From IMG/VR virus record IMGVR_UViG_3300020377_000394, positions 1 to 43,632 of that record: a stretch of 43,632 bases of DNA. One strand, given 5' to 3'. Numbering within the stretch: position 1 is the first letter of the stretch; each line of letters starts with the position of its first letter. The notes beneath the pieces are model-generated. The model was not told the DNA's origin, searched no databases, and saw only the letters and a list, made by a program, of their open reading frames with translations. A program made the position numbers and the translations under genes. Shown in pieces: positions 32,831 to 39,367 of the stretch. Origin of the DNA: a virus.

Positions 32831-33380
32831 TATTTTTACCCATTATTCCTGATTTATCTACCCATGCACTATCTATGTTGAAGTAATAGAACATCGCACC
32901 TTCCTTCGGATAAAAACTCATAACTCTGTCGCCTGGAAATAAACACTTGCTAGGGTCTACATTGAAACCAAAAGCATCATAATTATTCCAATGATTCAAA
33001 TGAGGAGAGTGTAAGTGCATTGCTCTCAGGGCAAGTCTCTTTGATTGGTCGTACGGCCCGCTATAGATTGCAGCGTACGCGTCTCCTTCTAGCATTACTA
33101 TACCTGTCCACTTCTTCATAGGGTGGCATACAGTATGTTTGCCTGCTCTAACTAATATCAGATTAGATATGAGAGCATTTGTCATGCCTGTCTGTTTACG
33201 GATTTCTTCAAAAATTTTGGGTTGGTAAAACTCCCAAGGCGGGAAGCTGGAAGTGTATCTAATGTTTGGCATTAGATTATACATGGAATAAGAATCGGCA
33301 TGGATAAACCTCCAGTCGTTCTCAGGATTCATATATCGTGTTGCTTGTTTTGCTAAGTCATTAAAAGGAAAAAAGTTCAT
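32823..33380 (-). CDS. Hypothetical protein with cupin-like features
   Basis: 185 aa. VRAGKHTVCHPMKKWTGIVM followed by PGDRVMSFYPKEGAMFYYF suggests a beta-helix fold, without firm metal ligands. Overlaps the glycosyltransferase start by 8 nt. Unknown function. Confidence 0.6.
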   Translation of the reverse strand: MNFFPFNDLAKQATRYMNPENDWRFIHADSYSMYNLMPNIRYTSSFPPWEFYQPKIFEEIRKQTGMTNALISNLILVRAGKHTVCHPMKKWTGIVMLEGDAYAAIYSGPYDQSKRLALRAMHLHSPHLNHWNNYDAFGFNVDPSKCLFPGDRVMSFYPKEGAMFYYFNIDSAWVDKSGIMGKNNE

Positions 33381-33383
33381 TCA

Positions 33384-34037
33384 TCAGTACGTGGTTATAT
33401 ATTTAATTGCACCTTCCAACTCGGAAGTATACTTTTCTGGTATGCTTACATCAATCACTACTCTAGGGCGACTTCCTGTATTGTGGTCAGCAAACCATGT
33501 CTTACCATCTTTGCCCATTGTACCACTAACGCATGTCCAGTTTCCAGCACCTACTTGACCTCTCCATTGGTCTGTAACGGTTACTTGCTTTTTACCCTGA
33601 ACTGATATTGAATAACCACTTCCTGAGTTGTGAATAAATCTTATGTAATGTCTGCCTTTATTTTTAGAGTTGTGCCACCCTGTAAAGCCCCACCTTGGTG
33701 GTTGGACTGTAAGTGTATCGTAATACCACTTATCATGTTGCTGGAAGTGTTCTCCCATTCCATACTGGAACAGCTTCAAGAAGAAATACTTTTCTGTTCT
33801 TAATCTTTTCTTCTGTCTGCCAGCTCTTAGTGGTGCAACTTCGCCCTCATAGGACTGATAGTTGTGTGTTTTAGGATAGCCTACAAACTTCTCATCTGCC
33901 ATCAAGGTCTTGAGTGTGGCAAATGTTATATCTGGTTTTGGTAAAGCCTCAAATGTATGAGGTAATCTATATAGATTTGTTGCGAAACTATCTAGTTTCT
34001 GTAGTAATCTTATGTTTTTAATTGGTATTTGTTTCAT
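33384..34037 (-). CDS. Hypothetical protein
   Basis: 217 aa, basic, Trp-rich. RWGFTGWHNSKNKGRHYIRF and GNWTCVSGTM ... WFADHNTGSRPRVVIDVSIP look like a beta-rich fold with several His/Asn, but no known site is complete. Overlaps the lipoprotein gene by 20 nt. Confidence 0.65.
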   Translation of the reverse strand: MKQIPIKNIRLLQKLDSFATNLYRLPHTFEALPKPDITFATLKTLMADEKFVGYPKTHNYQSYEGEVAPLRAGRQKKRLRTEKYFFLKLFQYGMGEHFQQHDKWYYDTLTVQPPRWGFTGWHNSKNKGRHYIRFIHNSGSGYSISVQGKKQVTVTDQWRGQVGAGNWTCVSGTMGKDGKTWFADHNTGSRPRVVIDVSIPEKYTSELEGAIKYITTY

Positions 34038-34419
34038 TTTTCAAAGCGTCTGGGTCAGTTACTTTTTCGTAGTAAACCACGACCTCTTTGAGTTCGGTTA
34101 TATATCGCTTTAATTCTTGCATATTATAACTCATCAACTCGTAATCAGGGATTGACATAGCCACAAATACTATCTGACCATGCTCCTTAGTCAACCTGTC
34201 ATGAAACTCATCTATATTTTTATCTGAAACAACGTACCATAATGGCTCTTTGAGGTCTATCTCCCTCGGCATAACAGGTTGTGTTATAATCCTGTCCATC
34301 GGCTTTGCCGTTACTTCTATTTGTTTAGTCGGTATCAGACTGCAACTCGACGCCATTATCGAGAGAGTCAATAGTCCTACTAATTTCTTCGATTGAGTCA
34401 AATACATCTTTCGTTCCAT
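34018..34419 (-). CDS. o-spanin-like outer-membrane lipoprotein (Rz1 role)
   Basis: 133 aa (or from ATG 34407). A basic start (QSKK) and hydrophobic signal lead to a lipobox around LSIMASSCSLIP, giving a lipidated Cys. The gene begins inside the i-spanin gene in another frame, the classic Rz/Rz1 overlap (95 nt). The mature part is longer than most Rz1 proteins. It would fuse the outer membrane with the inner during lysis. Confidence 0.7.
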   Translation of the reverse strand: MERKMYLTQSKKLVGLLTLSIMASSCSLIPTKQIEVTAKPMDRIITQPVMPREIDLKEPLWYVVSDKNIDEFHDRLTKEHGQIVFVAMSIPDYELMSYNMQELKRYITELKEVVVYYEKVTDPDALKNETNTN

Positions 34420-34720
34420 TGTTGATTCTTGGTTCTAGCAACCCAGGCTTTGCAGCCGCTAGTTTGGTTAAATTATGTCTACGGAAGATGTCCATGTATC
34501 TGTCCATTTCTTTCTGTGCTTCCTGAGACTTCTTTTGCAACTCGGTCAGTTGGGTTGTCTGAAGAGCAAAGTCATTCTGCATTGTTTTCATGGCTTCCTC
34601 TTGAGTTGCTACTGCACTTTCTAGTGCAATGTTATTCGCTTTGAGAGTTACATTTTCTTGGTATAACCAGTATCCTCCCAAAGATAATACTAAAATGATT
34701 CCTATTAGTAATTGATTCAT
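34325..34720 (-). CDS. i-spanin-like protein (Rz role)
   Basis: 131 aa. N-terminal membrane anchor (LLIGIILVLSLGGYWLY) then a periplasmic coiled coil (EEAMKTMQNDFALQTTQLTE) and FRRHNLTKLAAAKPGLLEPR, an ending typical of T4-like marine phage spanins. Pairs with the overlapping lipoprotein gene to disrupt the outer membrane. Confidence 0.78.
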   Translation of the reverse strand: MNQLLIGIILVLSLGGYWLYQENVTLKANNIALESAVATQEEAMKTMQNDFALQTTQLTELQKKSQEAQKEMDRYMDIFRRHNLTKLAAAKPGLLEPRINNGTKDVFDSIEEISRTIDSLDNGVELQSDTD

Positions 34721-35001
34721 AACTGTTCTATCCTATAATTCAGTCCATCTGCACCTCTGATTTCAACTAACTCGCCATCATCGGTGGTGAACGACAGGTA
34801 TTTTTCCTGCTTCTTGTGGAACTTCTTTACTACAAATTCTCTGTCGTCAGAGTCGCCCCACGTCGAATTATAACTGACTAACAACTTATATCTTGGGAAC
34901 AGAACATAATACATCTCCTCCCATGCCCATACTAAGAATCTCCATATCGGCATATAAACTTTCGCAAGATAGTAATTAAGTTGTTGGAAGAACCTTTTCA
35001 T
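34717..35001 (-). CDS. Small protein of the lysis cluster
   Basis: 94 aa. Amphipathic aromatic N-terminus (YYLAKVYMPIWRFLVWAWEE) likely membrane-associated, then a small beta domain (LLVSYNSTWGDSDDREFVVK). 4-nt overlaps with lysozyme and i-spanin genes place it in the lysis operon; role unknown, possibly a holin or lysis regulator. Confidence 0.6.
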   Translation of the reverse strand: MKRFFQQLNYYLAKVYMPIWRFLVWAWEEMYYVLFPRYKLLVSYNSTWGDSDDREFVVKKFHKKQEKYLSFTTDDGELVEIRGADGLNYRIEQL

Positions 35002-35423
35002 GCGCTAAACAAATCTGCCTCTGCTTGTCTACGCCTTGTTAATCCTTCTAGGACTTTCCCGCCAGCTTTGTTCCACCTCATCATCTGAGCTGGCACGCCG
35101 TCGTAGTCGCCTGCGTTTAAAACTTTCAAAAGCGTACTTGCTTTCAAGTTACCTCCGCCTAAATTATAAACCCACGATACCATTGCATCAAATTGATTTT
35201 GATTTAAGCCTACAGTCACTAGGTTATTTACATAGCCTTCGTACTCTGCTAACTCGTCTTTCAGCATTTGTTCTGCTTCTGCTTCTGTGATTGTCTGTCC
35301 TTCGTACACGCCTTTCGTGTGTCCGTAGCCGATTGTCCATACACCTGCTGGGCATTTGTATGCTTCGAGTTCACAACCCTCAAAGTGTTTGATTAAGTCT
35401 AAACCTGTTTTAGATGTTTCCAT
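34998..35423 (-). CDS. Lysozyme/endolysin, GH24
   Basis: 141 aa. Catalytic triad spacing E15-x8-C24-x5-T30 (HFEGCELEAYKCPAGVWT) followed by IGYGHTKG is the phage GH24 (R21/lambdoid-type) arrangement with Cys replacing T4 Asp20. It cleaves the glycan strands of murein. No signal anchor, so a holin is required. A terminator separates it from Hsp20 upstream. Confidence 0.93.
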   Translation of the reverse strand: METSKTGLDLIKHFEGCELEAYKCPAGVWTIGYGHTKGVYEGQTITEAEAEQMLKDELAEYEGYVNNLVTVGLNQNQFDAMVSWVYNLGGGNLKASTLLKVLNAGDYDGVPAQMMRWNKAGGKVLEGLTRRRQAEADLFSA

Positions 35424-35444
35424 ATTAGTTCCTTTGGTGGAGGG

Positions 35445-35468
35445 AAAAAGGGGCTAGGTTGTAGCCCC
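35445..35468 (-). terminator. Intrinsic terminator after Hsp20
   Basis: Minus-strand hairpin GGGGCTA-CAACC-TAGCCCC (7 bp) followed by TTTTTCCC. It closes the Hsp20 module before the lysis genes. Confidence 0.9.
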
Positions 35469-35476
35469 TTCTTGTC

Positions 35477-35863
35477 TTAGTCGATATCGAAGTGTACCTC
35501 TTTACTTCGGTCTTTCGTGATATTGACTGTGAGTAATCCATCAAGAAGTTTGATAGATTCTACTTTGAGGTCGGAATTGAGAACAAAGGTTTTGTCGAAC
35601 GACTTACCGCTCAGTCCTCGATGAAGATAATTATCACCTCCTTCGCTGTCCTTAGTGCCTTTTATTCGTAACTCGTTGTCTTTCTGAATTACGGATAGTT
35701 GTTTTTTACTCCAACCGGGCACAGCGATTTCGATTTTGAATCCACTTTTGCCCTCCACAATGTTATATCTTGGGTAGTTTGTTTCCATTTGGTCGAACCA
35801 AGCTGGATTATGTCCTAGCCAAAAGTTTTTTAGTATTTCCCTATGTAGATTATGTGCTACCAT
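35477..35863 (-). CDS. Small heat-shock protein Hsp20
   Basis: 128 aa alpha-crystallin protein. The domain runs from ~YNIVEGKSGFKIEIAVPGWS to LDGLLTVNITK, with the characteristic A-x-x-x-G-L/V box as LLDGLLTVNI and beta6 loop HRGLSGKSFDKTFVL. Holds unfolding proteins; T4-like cyanophages use one in assembly. Its own promoter, ~86-nt folded leader and terminator form a closed module. Confidence 0.92.
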   Translation of the reverse strand: MVAHNLHREILKNFWLGHNPAWFDQMETNYPRYNIVEGKSGFKIEIAVPGWSKKQLSVIQKDNELRIKGTKDSEGGDNYLHRGLSGKSFDKTFVLNSDLKVESIKLLDGLLTVNITKDRSKEVHFDID

Positions 35864-35949
35864 AGTATTTTCTCCTTACTGCCTTTCGGTCAGTTACTTG
35901 CGCCCTTACGGTACGCGGTTAATAAAATGTAAGCGAATTTTTCACTTAC
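35864..35949 (-). promoter_or_regulatory. Hsp20 5' leader, possible thermosensor or RNA switch
   Basis: Three hairpins precede AGGAG (35872-35876): H1 GUAAGUG/CGCUUAC (35949-35943 with 35935-35929), H2 a GCGU/GCGC stem with bulged A and CC-GUAA-GG tip (35916-35900), H3 CUG-(A)-CC-GAAA-GG-CAG (35893-35879). GUAAG occurs three times, the last overlapping the ribosome site (GUAAGGAG), so CUUAC of H1 could instead mask it. A thermometer role is suggested by the sHSP gene. Confidence 0.55.
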
Positions 35950-35955
35950 TCCGTT

Positions 35956-35994
35956 ATTATACCAATTTTTGAACTTCATGTCAAGAACTATTTT
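35956..35994 (-). promoter_or_regulatory. sigma70-type promoter of Hsp20
   Basis: Upstream AAAATAGTTC, -35 TTGACA (35984-35979), 17-nt spacer, -10 TATAAT (35961-35956). Start about 35949, directly at hairpin H1 of the leader. No sigma32-like element. Confidence 0.88.
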
Positions 35995-36140
35995 CAGTCA
36001 TCATAGTCTATCAAGTCTTTATCACGTAAATAATCGAGGGTATCTGAAATACCAATCCTTTTACCGATTGAGAAGACGATACCCGCCGTGCAGATAGTGA
36101 TTGTTAACCATTGGTATTCGTTAAATCCGAATAATTCCAT
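35994..36140 (-). CDS. 48-aa single-span membrane protein
   Basis: ATG 36140 to TGA 35994. MELFGFNEYQWLTITICTAG runs into a hydrophobic stretch, then a charged tail (DTLDYLRDKDLIDYDD). Immediately follows the gene at 36142. The TGA sits just before the Hsp20 promoter block. Confidence 0.6.
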   Translation of the reverse strand: MELFGFNEYQWLTITICTAGIVFSIGKRIGISDTLDYLRDKDLIDYDD

Positions 36141-36141
36141 G

Positions 36142-36429
36142 TTATTTTCCTATATGTTTAATGTCAGAAGGTGGTATAACTTGATAAGCACCCTTGTTAT
36201 ATGCAGGTGCTACGGTAAATTTCTTACTTGCTTCTACCTTCCAAGAATTGTCTACAGGAGTCGAGTATTTGCCCGTTTTCATACTAGGATATTCTTTCTT
36301 CGTTTCTGTACTTGGTGCGAACGTTTTCTTGTGCTGTCCTACAGCTTTTTTAGCTTTCGTTGTTTTCCAAGCATTTGTCTTTCTTTTTCTGCCACATGGG
36401 CTATATTGCATACTACCTCGTATAATCAT
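36142..36429 (-). CDS. Small basic phage protein
   Basis: 95 aa from ATG 36429 (ATAGGAG upstream). Starts MIIRGSMQYSPCGRKRKTNA, a lysine-rich motif I have a sense of from marine T4-like phages; the rest is low-complexity basic with Pro/Tyr. Probably nucleic-acid binding; function unknown. Transcribed from 36464. Confidence 0.65.
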   Translation of the reverse strand: MIIRGSMQYSPCGRKRKTNAWKTTKAKKAVGQHKKTFAPSTETKKEYPSMKTGKYSTPVDNSWKVEASKKFTVAPAYNKGAYQVIPPSDIKHIGK

Positions 36430-36463
36430 TTGTTTTCTCCTATATTTTTTGATTCTTGTATAT

Positions 36464-36503
36464 ATTATACTACTATTCAAGCGCCAAGTCAAGAGTTTTT
36501 TAC
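36464..36503 (-). promoter_or_regulatory. sigma70-type phage promoter, leftward
   Basis: -35 TTGACT (36492-36487), 17-nt spacer, -10 TATAAT (36469-36464), upstream AAAAAACTC. Back-to-back with the rightward promoter at 36511. Confidence 0.85.
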
Positions 36504-36510
36504 AGTTCAA

Positions 36511-36551
36511 CAAAAATAGTTCTTGACTTCCATACTCAAAAAGAGTATAAT
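36511..36551 (+). promoter_or_regulatory. sigma70-type promoter, rightward, leaderless
   Basis: Upstream AAAAATAGTTC, -35 TTGACT (36523-36528), 17-nt spacer, -10 TATAAT (36546-36551), ATG at 36558. The only member of the promoter family with the conserved block that faces right. Confidence 0.9.
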
Positions 36552-36557
36552 ATAAAT

Positions 36558-36734
36558 ATGAGAACTTGGACTGACGAAGAAATAAAATACTTGCGAGAGA
36601 ACTATAACAAAGTTCCAATGAATATTGTCGCTGGACAACTGGGTCGCTCTGCGCAAAGTATTCGGTCAAAAGTTCACAACATGCGCAAGAAAGGTTTTAC
36701 ATTTGATAGGGTAGCAGATGCCAAGCGTACATAG
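36558..36734 (+). CDS. Short HTH (SANT-like) protein, leaderless
   Basis: 58 aa on the plus strand: [20 protein letters not shown], then [20 protein letters not shown], a single HTH of the family repeated through the window. The A of the ATG is 7 nt after the -10. A longer in-frame start upstream would precede the promoter. First gene of the operon with bS21; plausible autoregulator. Confidence 0.78.
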   Translation: MRTWTDEEIKYLRENYNKVPMNIVAGQLGRSAQSIRSKVHNMRKKGFTFDRVADAKRT

Positions 36735-36942
36735 TAAGAACATGCCATTCGAAAGGGCATTGAGAATCTTTCGTAAAAAATGCCAAAATGCAGGTATCGT
36801 TCAAGAGGTACGGAAACGCGAATACTACGAAAAACCAGCAGAGAAACGAAAACGCAAAAAAGCAGCCGCAGTTAAAAGACAACAAAAAATCACAAGAGCC
36901 GAAACTGCTCATCTACGCAGAAGGCCAAAACATTTAAGTTGA
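36718..36942 (+). CDS. rpsU: Ribosomal protein bS21 homologue
   Basis: 74 aa, near the bacterial length of 71. [20 protein letters not shown] aligns with the bS21 core (PFDVALRRFKRSCEKAGV), followed by [20 protein letters not shown] and a basic tail. bS21 sits on the 30S platform near the anti-Shine-Dalgarno of 16S rRNA and is exchanged easily. Start at 36718 (AGGG upstream, 17-nt overlap with the HTH gene); an internal start at 36742 is possible. Phage bS21 is known from marine viruses. It lies on the opposite strand to almost all other genes. Confidence 0.93.
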   Translation: MPSVHSKNMPFERALRIFRKKCQNAGIVQEVRKREYYEKPAEKRKRKKAAAVKRQQKITRAETAHLRRRPKHLS

Positions 36943-37063
36943 GCGAAGGTCATAGTAGACTAAAAACATAATCATAGCACTACTACTTTCAAAAAATAAT
37001 TTATTTTTTCGTACCAAAATCGAACTACAATCCCTCGCACAATGACCTACCCAAAAACACATC

Positions 37064-37092
37064 TTGCAAAATTTCAAAAAGTATGGTAAAAT
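37064..37092 (+). promoter_or_regulatory. Possible rightward promoter for a non-coding RNA
   Basis: TTGCAA (37064-37069), 17-nt spacer, TAAAAT (37087-37092). It lacks the conserved upstream block and both hexamers deviate, so it is weaker evidence than the other promoters. Confidence 0.5.
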
Positions 37093-37098
37093 ATATAC

Positions 37099-37400
37099 AT
37101 AAATTAAGATACTAATCAAAACAAATCACCAACTACTCCACCACTCCTAATCTCAGAATCTTCTGTAGGGAGCATCGGAGGAGCGCCAGCGGGGGAGATG
37201 CGATACTCTAATCTGAAAAATTCTGGAGAAGAGTAAGGAGTTAATGTGTTAATCACATCATCTAAAGAAACTCAAATAAAGTCGCAACGAACCCAATCTA
37301 AATACAACTTCCAACTAAATTACTACAATTACGCATCAAATTTTCATAACTTCGTCCAATTCGCAATAAATTGGTAATAAAAAACCCCACATAAAGTGAG
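37099..37400 (+). ncRNA. Candidate pseudoknotted small RNA
   Basis: Part of the 500-nt gap 36943-37442, in which I see no gene. Downstream of the promoter-like site: helix A 37152-37159 with 37220-37228 (CTCAGAAT/ATTCTGGAG, one bulge), enclosing GCATC/GATGC (37172-37176, 37197-37201) around the purine-rich loop GGAGGAGCGCCAGCGGGGGA; helix B TACTCT/AGAGTA (37204-37209, 37230-37235) crosses helix A, forming a pseudoknot. An AAGGAGTTAATG and hairpin ATGTG/CACAT follow. The 3' end is undefined; strand is inferred. Confidence 0.45.
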
Positions 37401-37401
37401 G
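37379..37401 (-). terminator. Intrinsic terminator of the 37.4-43 kb leftward genes
   Basis: Minus-strand hairpin CCTCAC-TTTAT-GTGGGG followed by TTTTTT, about 40 nt past the stop at 37443. Confidence 0.8.
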
Positions 37402-37442
37402 TAATTTATTCGTATGAGAGTGTAATTTACATCAATTTCCCA

Positions 37443-37652
37443 CTAGCTTCCCCATAGTTTTCGTTTCAGTCTGCTGATACCTAGCTTTTCGAGGTCTCGG
37501 TCTTGTAGCATACGAATCTGAGTCGTAGATACCAAGTCCCGAGTGTTATCAGCAAACTTCAATCTTGCTTTCACACCCGTTGGGGTGTCGGTCAATCCTA
37601 ATACTTCAGCGTAAGTATCAACTCCTTTATATTTCAACTTGCATATTCTCAT
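37443..37652 (-). CDS. 69-aa hypothetical protein
   Basis: Compact beta-like N-terminus (MRICKLKYKGVDTYAEVLGL) with a basic C-terminal helix (LEKLGISRLKRKLW). 4-nt overlap with the upstream HTH gene. Perhaps a small SH3-like or nucleic-acid-binding protein. Confidence 0.6.
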   Translation of the reverse strand: MRICKLKYKGVDTYAEVLGLTDTPTGVKARLKFADNTRDLVSTTQIRMLQDRDLEKLGISRLKRKLWGS

Positions 37653-37987
37653 TTGAACTCCTCGGGTCTCAGGTTAATTATCAATGTTTCTTCTAGCAAC
37701 TTAAGAGAGCTTTTCGGACTCTTCTCTAAACCCGCTAGGGCTTGATAATCTACTCCCAAAATCTCACTTATTTTCTCTACTAGCTCTCGTTTTGTTACTG
37801 GCTTTTCTCCAGTTTTAGTTAAATATTCAGTCTTTTGGTAAACTCCTTCTCTAGATAGCTTCCCAATAACAGATTTTATACTCTTATTTAACTCATTTGC
37901 TAATTCTTCTACTGTTTCTCTGGTCGGATTAGCACTATACCTTTCTTTCATTGTATCGACCATCTCTGGTGTATAATTTACAGCCAT
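37649..37987 (-). CDS. HTH (SANT-like) protein
   Basis: 112 aa; a paralogue of the protein at 42242. HTH unit NYTPEMVDTMKERYSANPTR then ELANELNKSIKSVIGKLSRE, G-V-Y end, followed by a C-terminal region ELVEKISEILGVDYQAL. Probably sequence-specific DNA binding; target unknown. Confidence 0.75.
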   Translation of the reverse strand: MAVNYTPEMVDTMKERYSANPTRETVEELANELNKSIKSVIGKLSREGVYQKTEYLTKTGEKPVTKRELVEKISEILGVDYQALAGLEKSPKSSLKLLEETLIINLRPEEFK

Positions 37988-38136
37988 GAATCCTCCTCGA
38001 TTTTCTCAATCTCTTTTAGTGTTCGATAGATAGAATAACCCCACAACTCACTACAAACGTGAACTGCTTCGTCTTTTCCATACTTACTCAATGCTTCCCA
38101 CCATTGGTCAGCCATTCTTTCATTCCTGTCTTGCAT
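37978..38136 (-). CDS. Small hypothetical protein (45-52 aa)
   Basis: Two starts: ATG 38136 (inside the previous gene) or ATG 38115 with AGGA upstream. Product MADQWWEALSKYGKDEAVHV and a coiled C-terminus (IEKIEEDSWL). It overlaps the HTH start, as is usual here. Function unknown. Confidence 0.55.
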   Translation of the reverse strand: MQDRNERMADQWWEALSKYGKDEAVHVCSELWGYSIYRTLKEIEKIEEDSWL

Positions 38137-38404
38137 CAGCTTGGCTCCTGTTGTATCTATCTAGTAATTCTTCTCTATTTAATCTCTTGCCAAAGGTATG
38201 GATTAACTTATCATGCTTGTATCTGTCAATCCAACCACCATTGTATTCTATGTCTAGCACCCCACCATTCTTTGTATCTTGTGGTCTGTTGTCATACCAC
38301 ATCGAATTCAAACTATGTGCATGAAGGCACTTGGGTTGTTCTGCCCATTCCTCAGCGAGTAGGAACCTACGTTGCTCTTCTACTCTTGCGTCATACTGTC
38401 CCAT
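38120..38404 (-). CDS. Hypothetical protein
   Basis: 94 aa from ATG 38404 (TAATG with the previous stop). Charged, with HAHSLNSMWYDNRPQ and YKHDKLIHTFGKRLNREELL. No motif recognised. Confidence 0.6.
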   Translation of the reverse strand: MGQYDARVEEQRRFLLAEEWAEQPKCLHAHSLNSMWYDNRPQDTKNGGVLDIEYNGGWIDRYKHDKLIHTFGKRLNREELLDRYNRSQADARQE

Positions 38405-38604
38405 TACTTCCAAAATTTGAATTTTAGAAAGAAATCGTGTATTTGATCCGCCATTCTATTGAATTTATACTGCACCCAATCACTAGCGTTGTTCTCATAT
38501 ATCCAATTTAGTGTATAAATCGTTAAAAAAGTCCATACTGCTAAACTGAATATGTAGTTAAACATAGTGTATGGAAACAATACTATGTCATTTAGTAAAT
38601 CCAT
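38404..38604 (-). CDS. Single-span membrane protein
   Basis: 66 aa with hydrophobic IVLFPYTMFNYIFSLAVWTF and a basic tail (FLKFKFWK). Unknown role. Confidence 0.6.
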   Translation of the reverse strand: MDLLNDIVLFPYTMFNYIFSLAVWTFLTIYTLNWIYENNASDWVQYKFNRMADQIHDFFLKFKFWK

Positions 38605-38605
38605 A

Positions 38606-39010
38606 CTATATATCTCCTACTTCACGAGTTTCACTTCGTGCTACCTCAAAGCCATTTGGATATCTAGCTTCAAGCTTTTTAATATTCTCGTCCATTACTT
38701 CGTCAGGTGTAAAGCCTAGTGCCATACAACCCTGAATCCAATACCAAAGTATGTCGCCTAATTCTCTTTTCATGTGGAAGCGCTGCTCTTCATTTAGTGG
38801 TTTACCTTGAAATATCATTTTCTTCAATACTTCCGTAAACTCACCACTCTCAGCTAGCATACCGATAGCAGATGTCAGAACTCTTGGTATGTTTATCCAT
38901 TCCTCCTGTGCTTCCAACTTGGAAGTGCTACCGATAAATGCCAAGAAATCTTTAGATTCCCTACTTGTAGTGCTGTCCACAAACTTTGCATAGTCATTTA
39001 TCTTGCTCAT
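38606..39010 (-). CDS. mazG: MazG-type nucleotide pyrophosphohydrolase
   Basis: 134 aa. Metal-binding helices are LAESGEFTEVLKKMIFQGKP and RELGDILWYWIQGCMALGF (E-x-x-E ... E-x-x-D), then YPNGFE as in T4-like phage MazG. It hydrolyses dNTPs or alarmone-like nucleotides and may keep the host in a growth-like state (known proposal for cyanophage MazG). Confidence 0.85.
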   Translation of the reverse strand: MSKINDYAKFVDSTTSRESKDFLAFIGSTSKLEAQEEWINIPRVLTSAIGMLAESGEFTEVLKKMIFQGKPLNEEQRFHMKRELGDILWYWIQGCMALGFTPDEVMDENIKKLEARYPNGFEVARSETREVGDI

Positions 39011-39014
39011 TTTA

Positions 39015-39209
39015 CTACTTCCTATATAAATTTAGTCCAAGAAACGCCTGTCCGTTAGGTGTTTGAACTGGTTGATTACCAGAGCTACTGGCAATGATAG
39101 TGGATTTACCACTAGCGGACTTACCAAACTCTACCTGTGTATCGATAATAATGGTCATTTTACCACTTGCATCGATTTCATACTTTATGCCTTTTCCCAT
39201 AGTTTGCAT
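39015..39209 (-). CDS. 64-aa hypothetical protein
   Basis: Beta-rich, Gly/Ser-rich: IKYEIDASGKMTIIIDTQVE and KSASGKSTIIASSSG. The GKSASGKST string looks Walker-A-like but is too short for a P-loop ATPase. ATG 39209 with GGGAGAT upstream. Confidence 0.6.
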   Translation of the reverse strand: MQTMGKGIKYEIDASGKMTIIIDTQVEFGKSASGKSTIIASSSGNQPVQTPNGQAFLGLNLYRK

Positions 39210-39211
39210 AC

Positions 39212-39367
39212 TTATCTCCCTTGCCCACGATACTTCTTGTGTGAGCGCTTTTTAGATTTGTTCATGGTAGACATGGCGACCTTTACTCGTCGCCCTCTAC
39301 CTCCTACTCCTTGAGAAGTGCACTTCCTAGTTGAGACAATACCTCTTAATTTACTATAAATTGCCAT
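39212..39367 (-). CDS. 51-aa very basic protein
   Basis: ATG 39367 inside the end of the previous gene, TAA at 39212. MAIYSKLRGIVSTRKCTSQG is followed by an Arg/Lys tail (GGRGRRVKVA, NKSKKRSHKKYRGQGR). It fills an otherwise empty 140-nt gap in frame, which supports it; likely RNA or DNA binding. Confidence 0.65.
   Translation of the reverse strand: MAIYSKLRGIVSTRKCTSQGVGGRGRRVKVAMSTMNKSKKRSHKKYRGQGR

Noticed and set aside
36991-37009. AT-only inverted repeat (AAAAAATAA/TTATTTTTT) after bS21
   Set aside because: Could be a bidirectional terminator but too weak and A/T-only to call.
37010-37055. Possible tRNA T-arm (reverse complement contains GTTCGATT)
   Set aside because: No acceptor or anticodon stems can be built around it. 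No other tRNA-like cloverleaf noticed in the window.
36934-37119. 61-codon minus-strand frame opposite the bS21 3' region
   Set aside because: Runs through an AT-rich inverted repeat, no ribosome site, and the composition is unlike the neighbours.
39015-39209. Walker A-like GKSASGKST in a 64-aa protein
   Set aside because: Too short for a P-loop NTPase and no Walker B; likely coincidental Gly/Ser-rich sequence.
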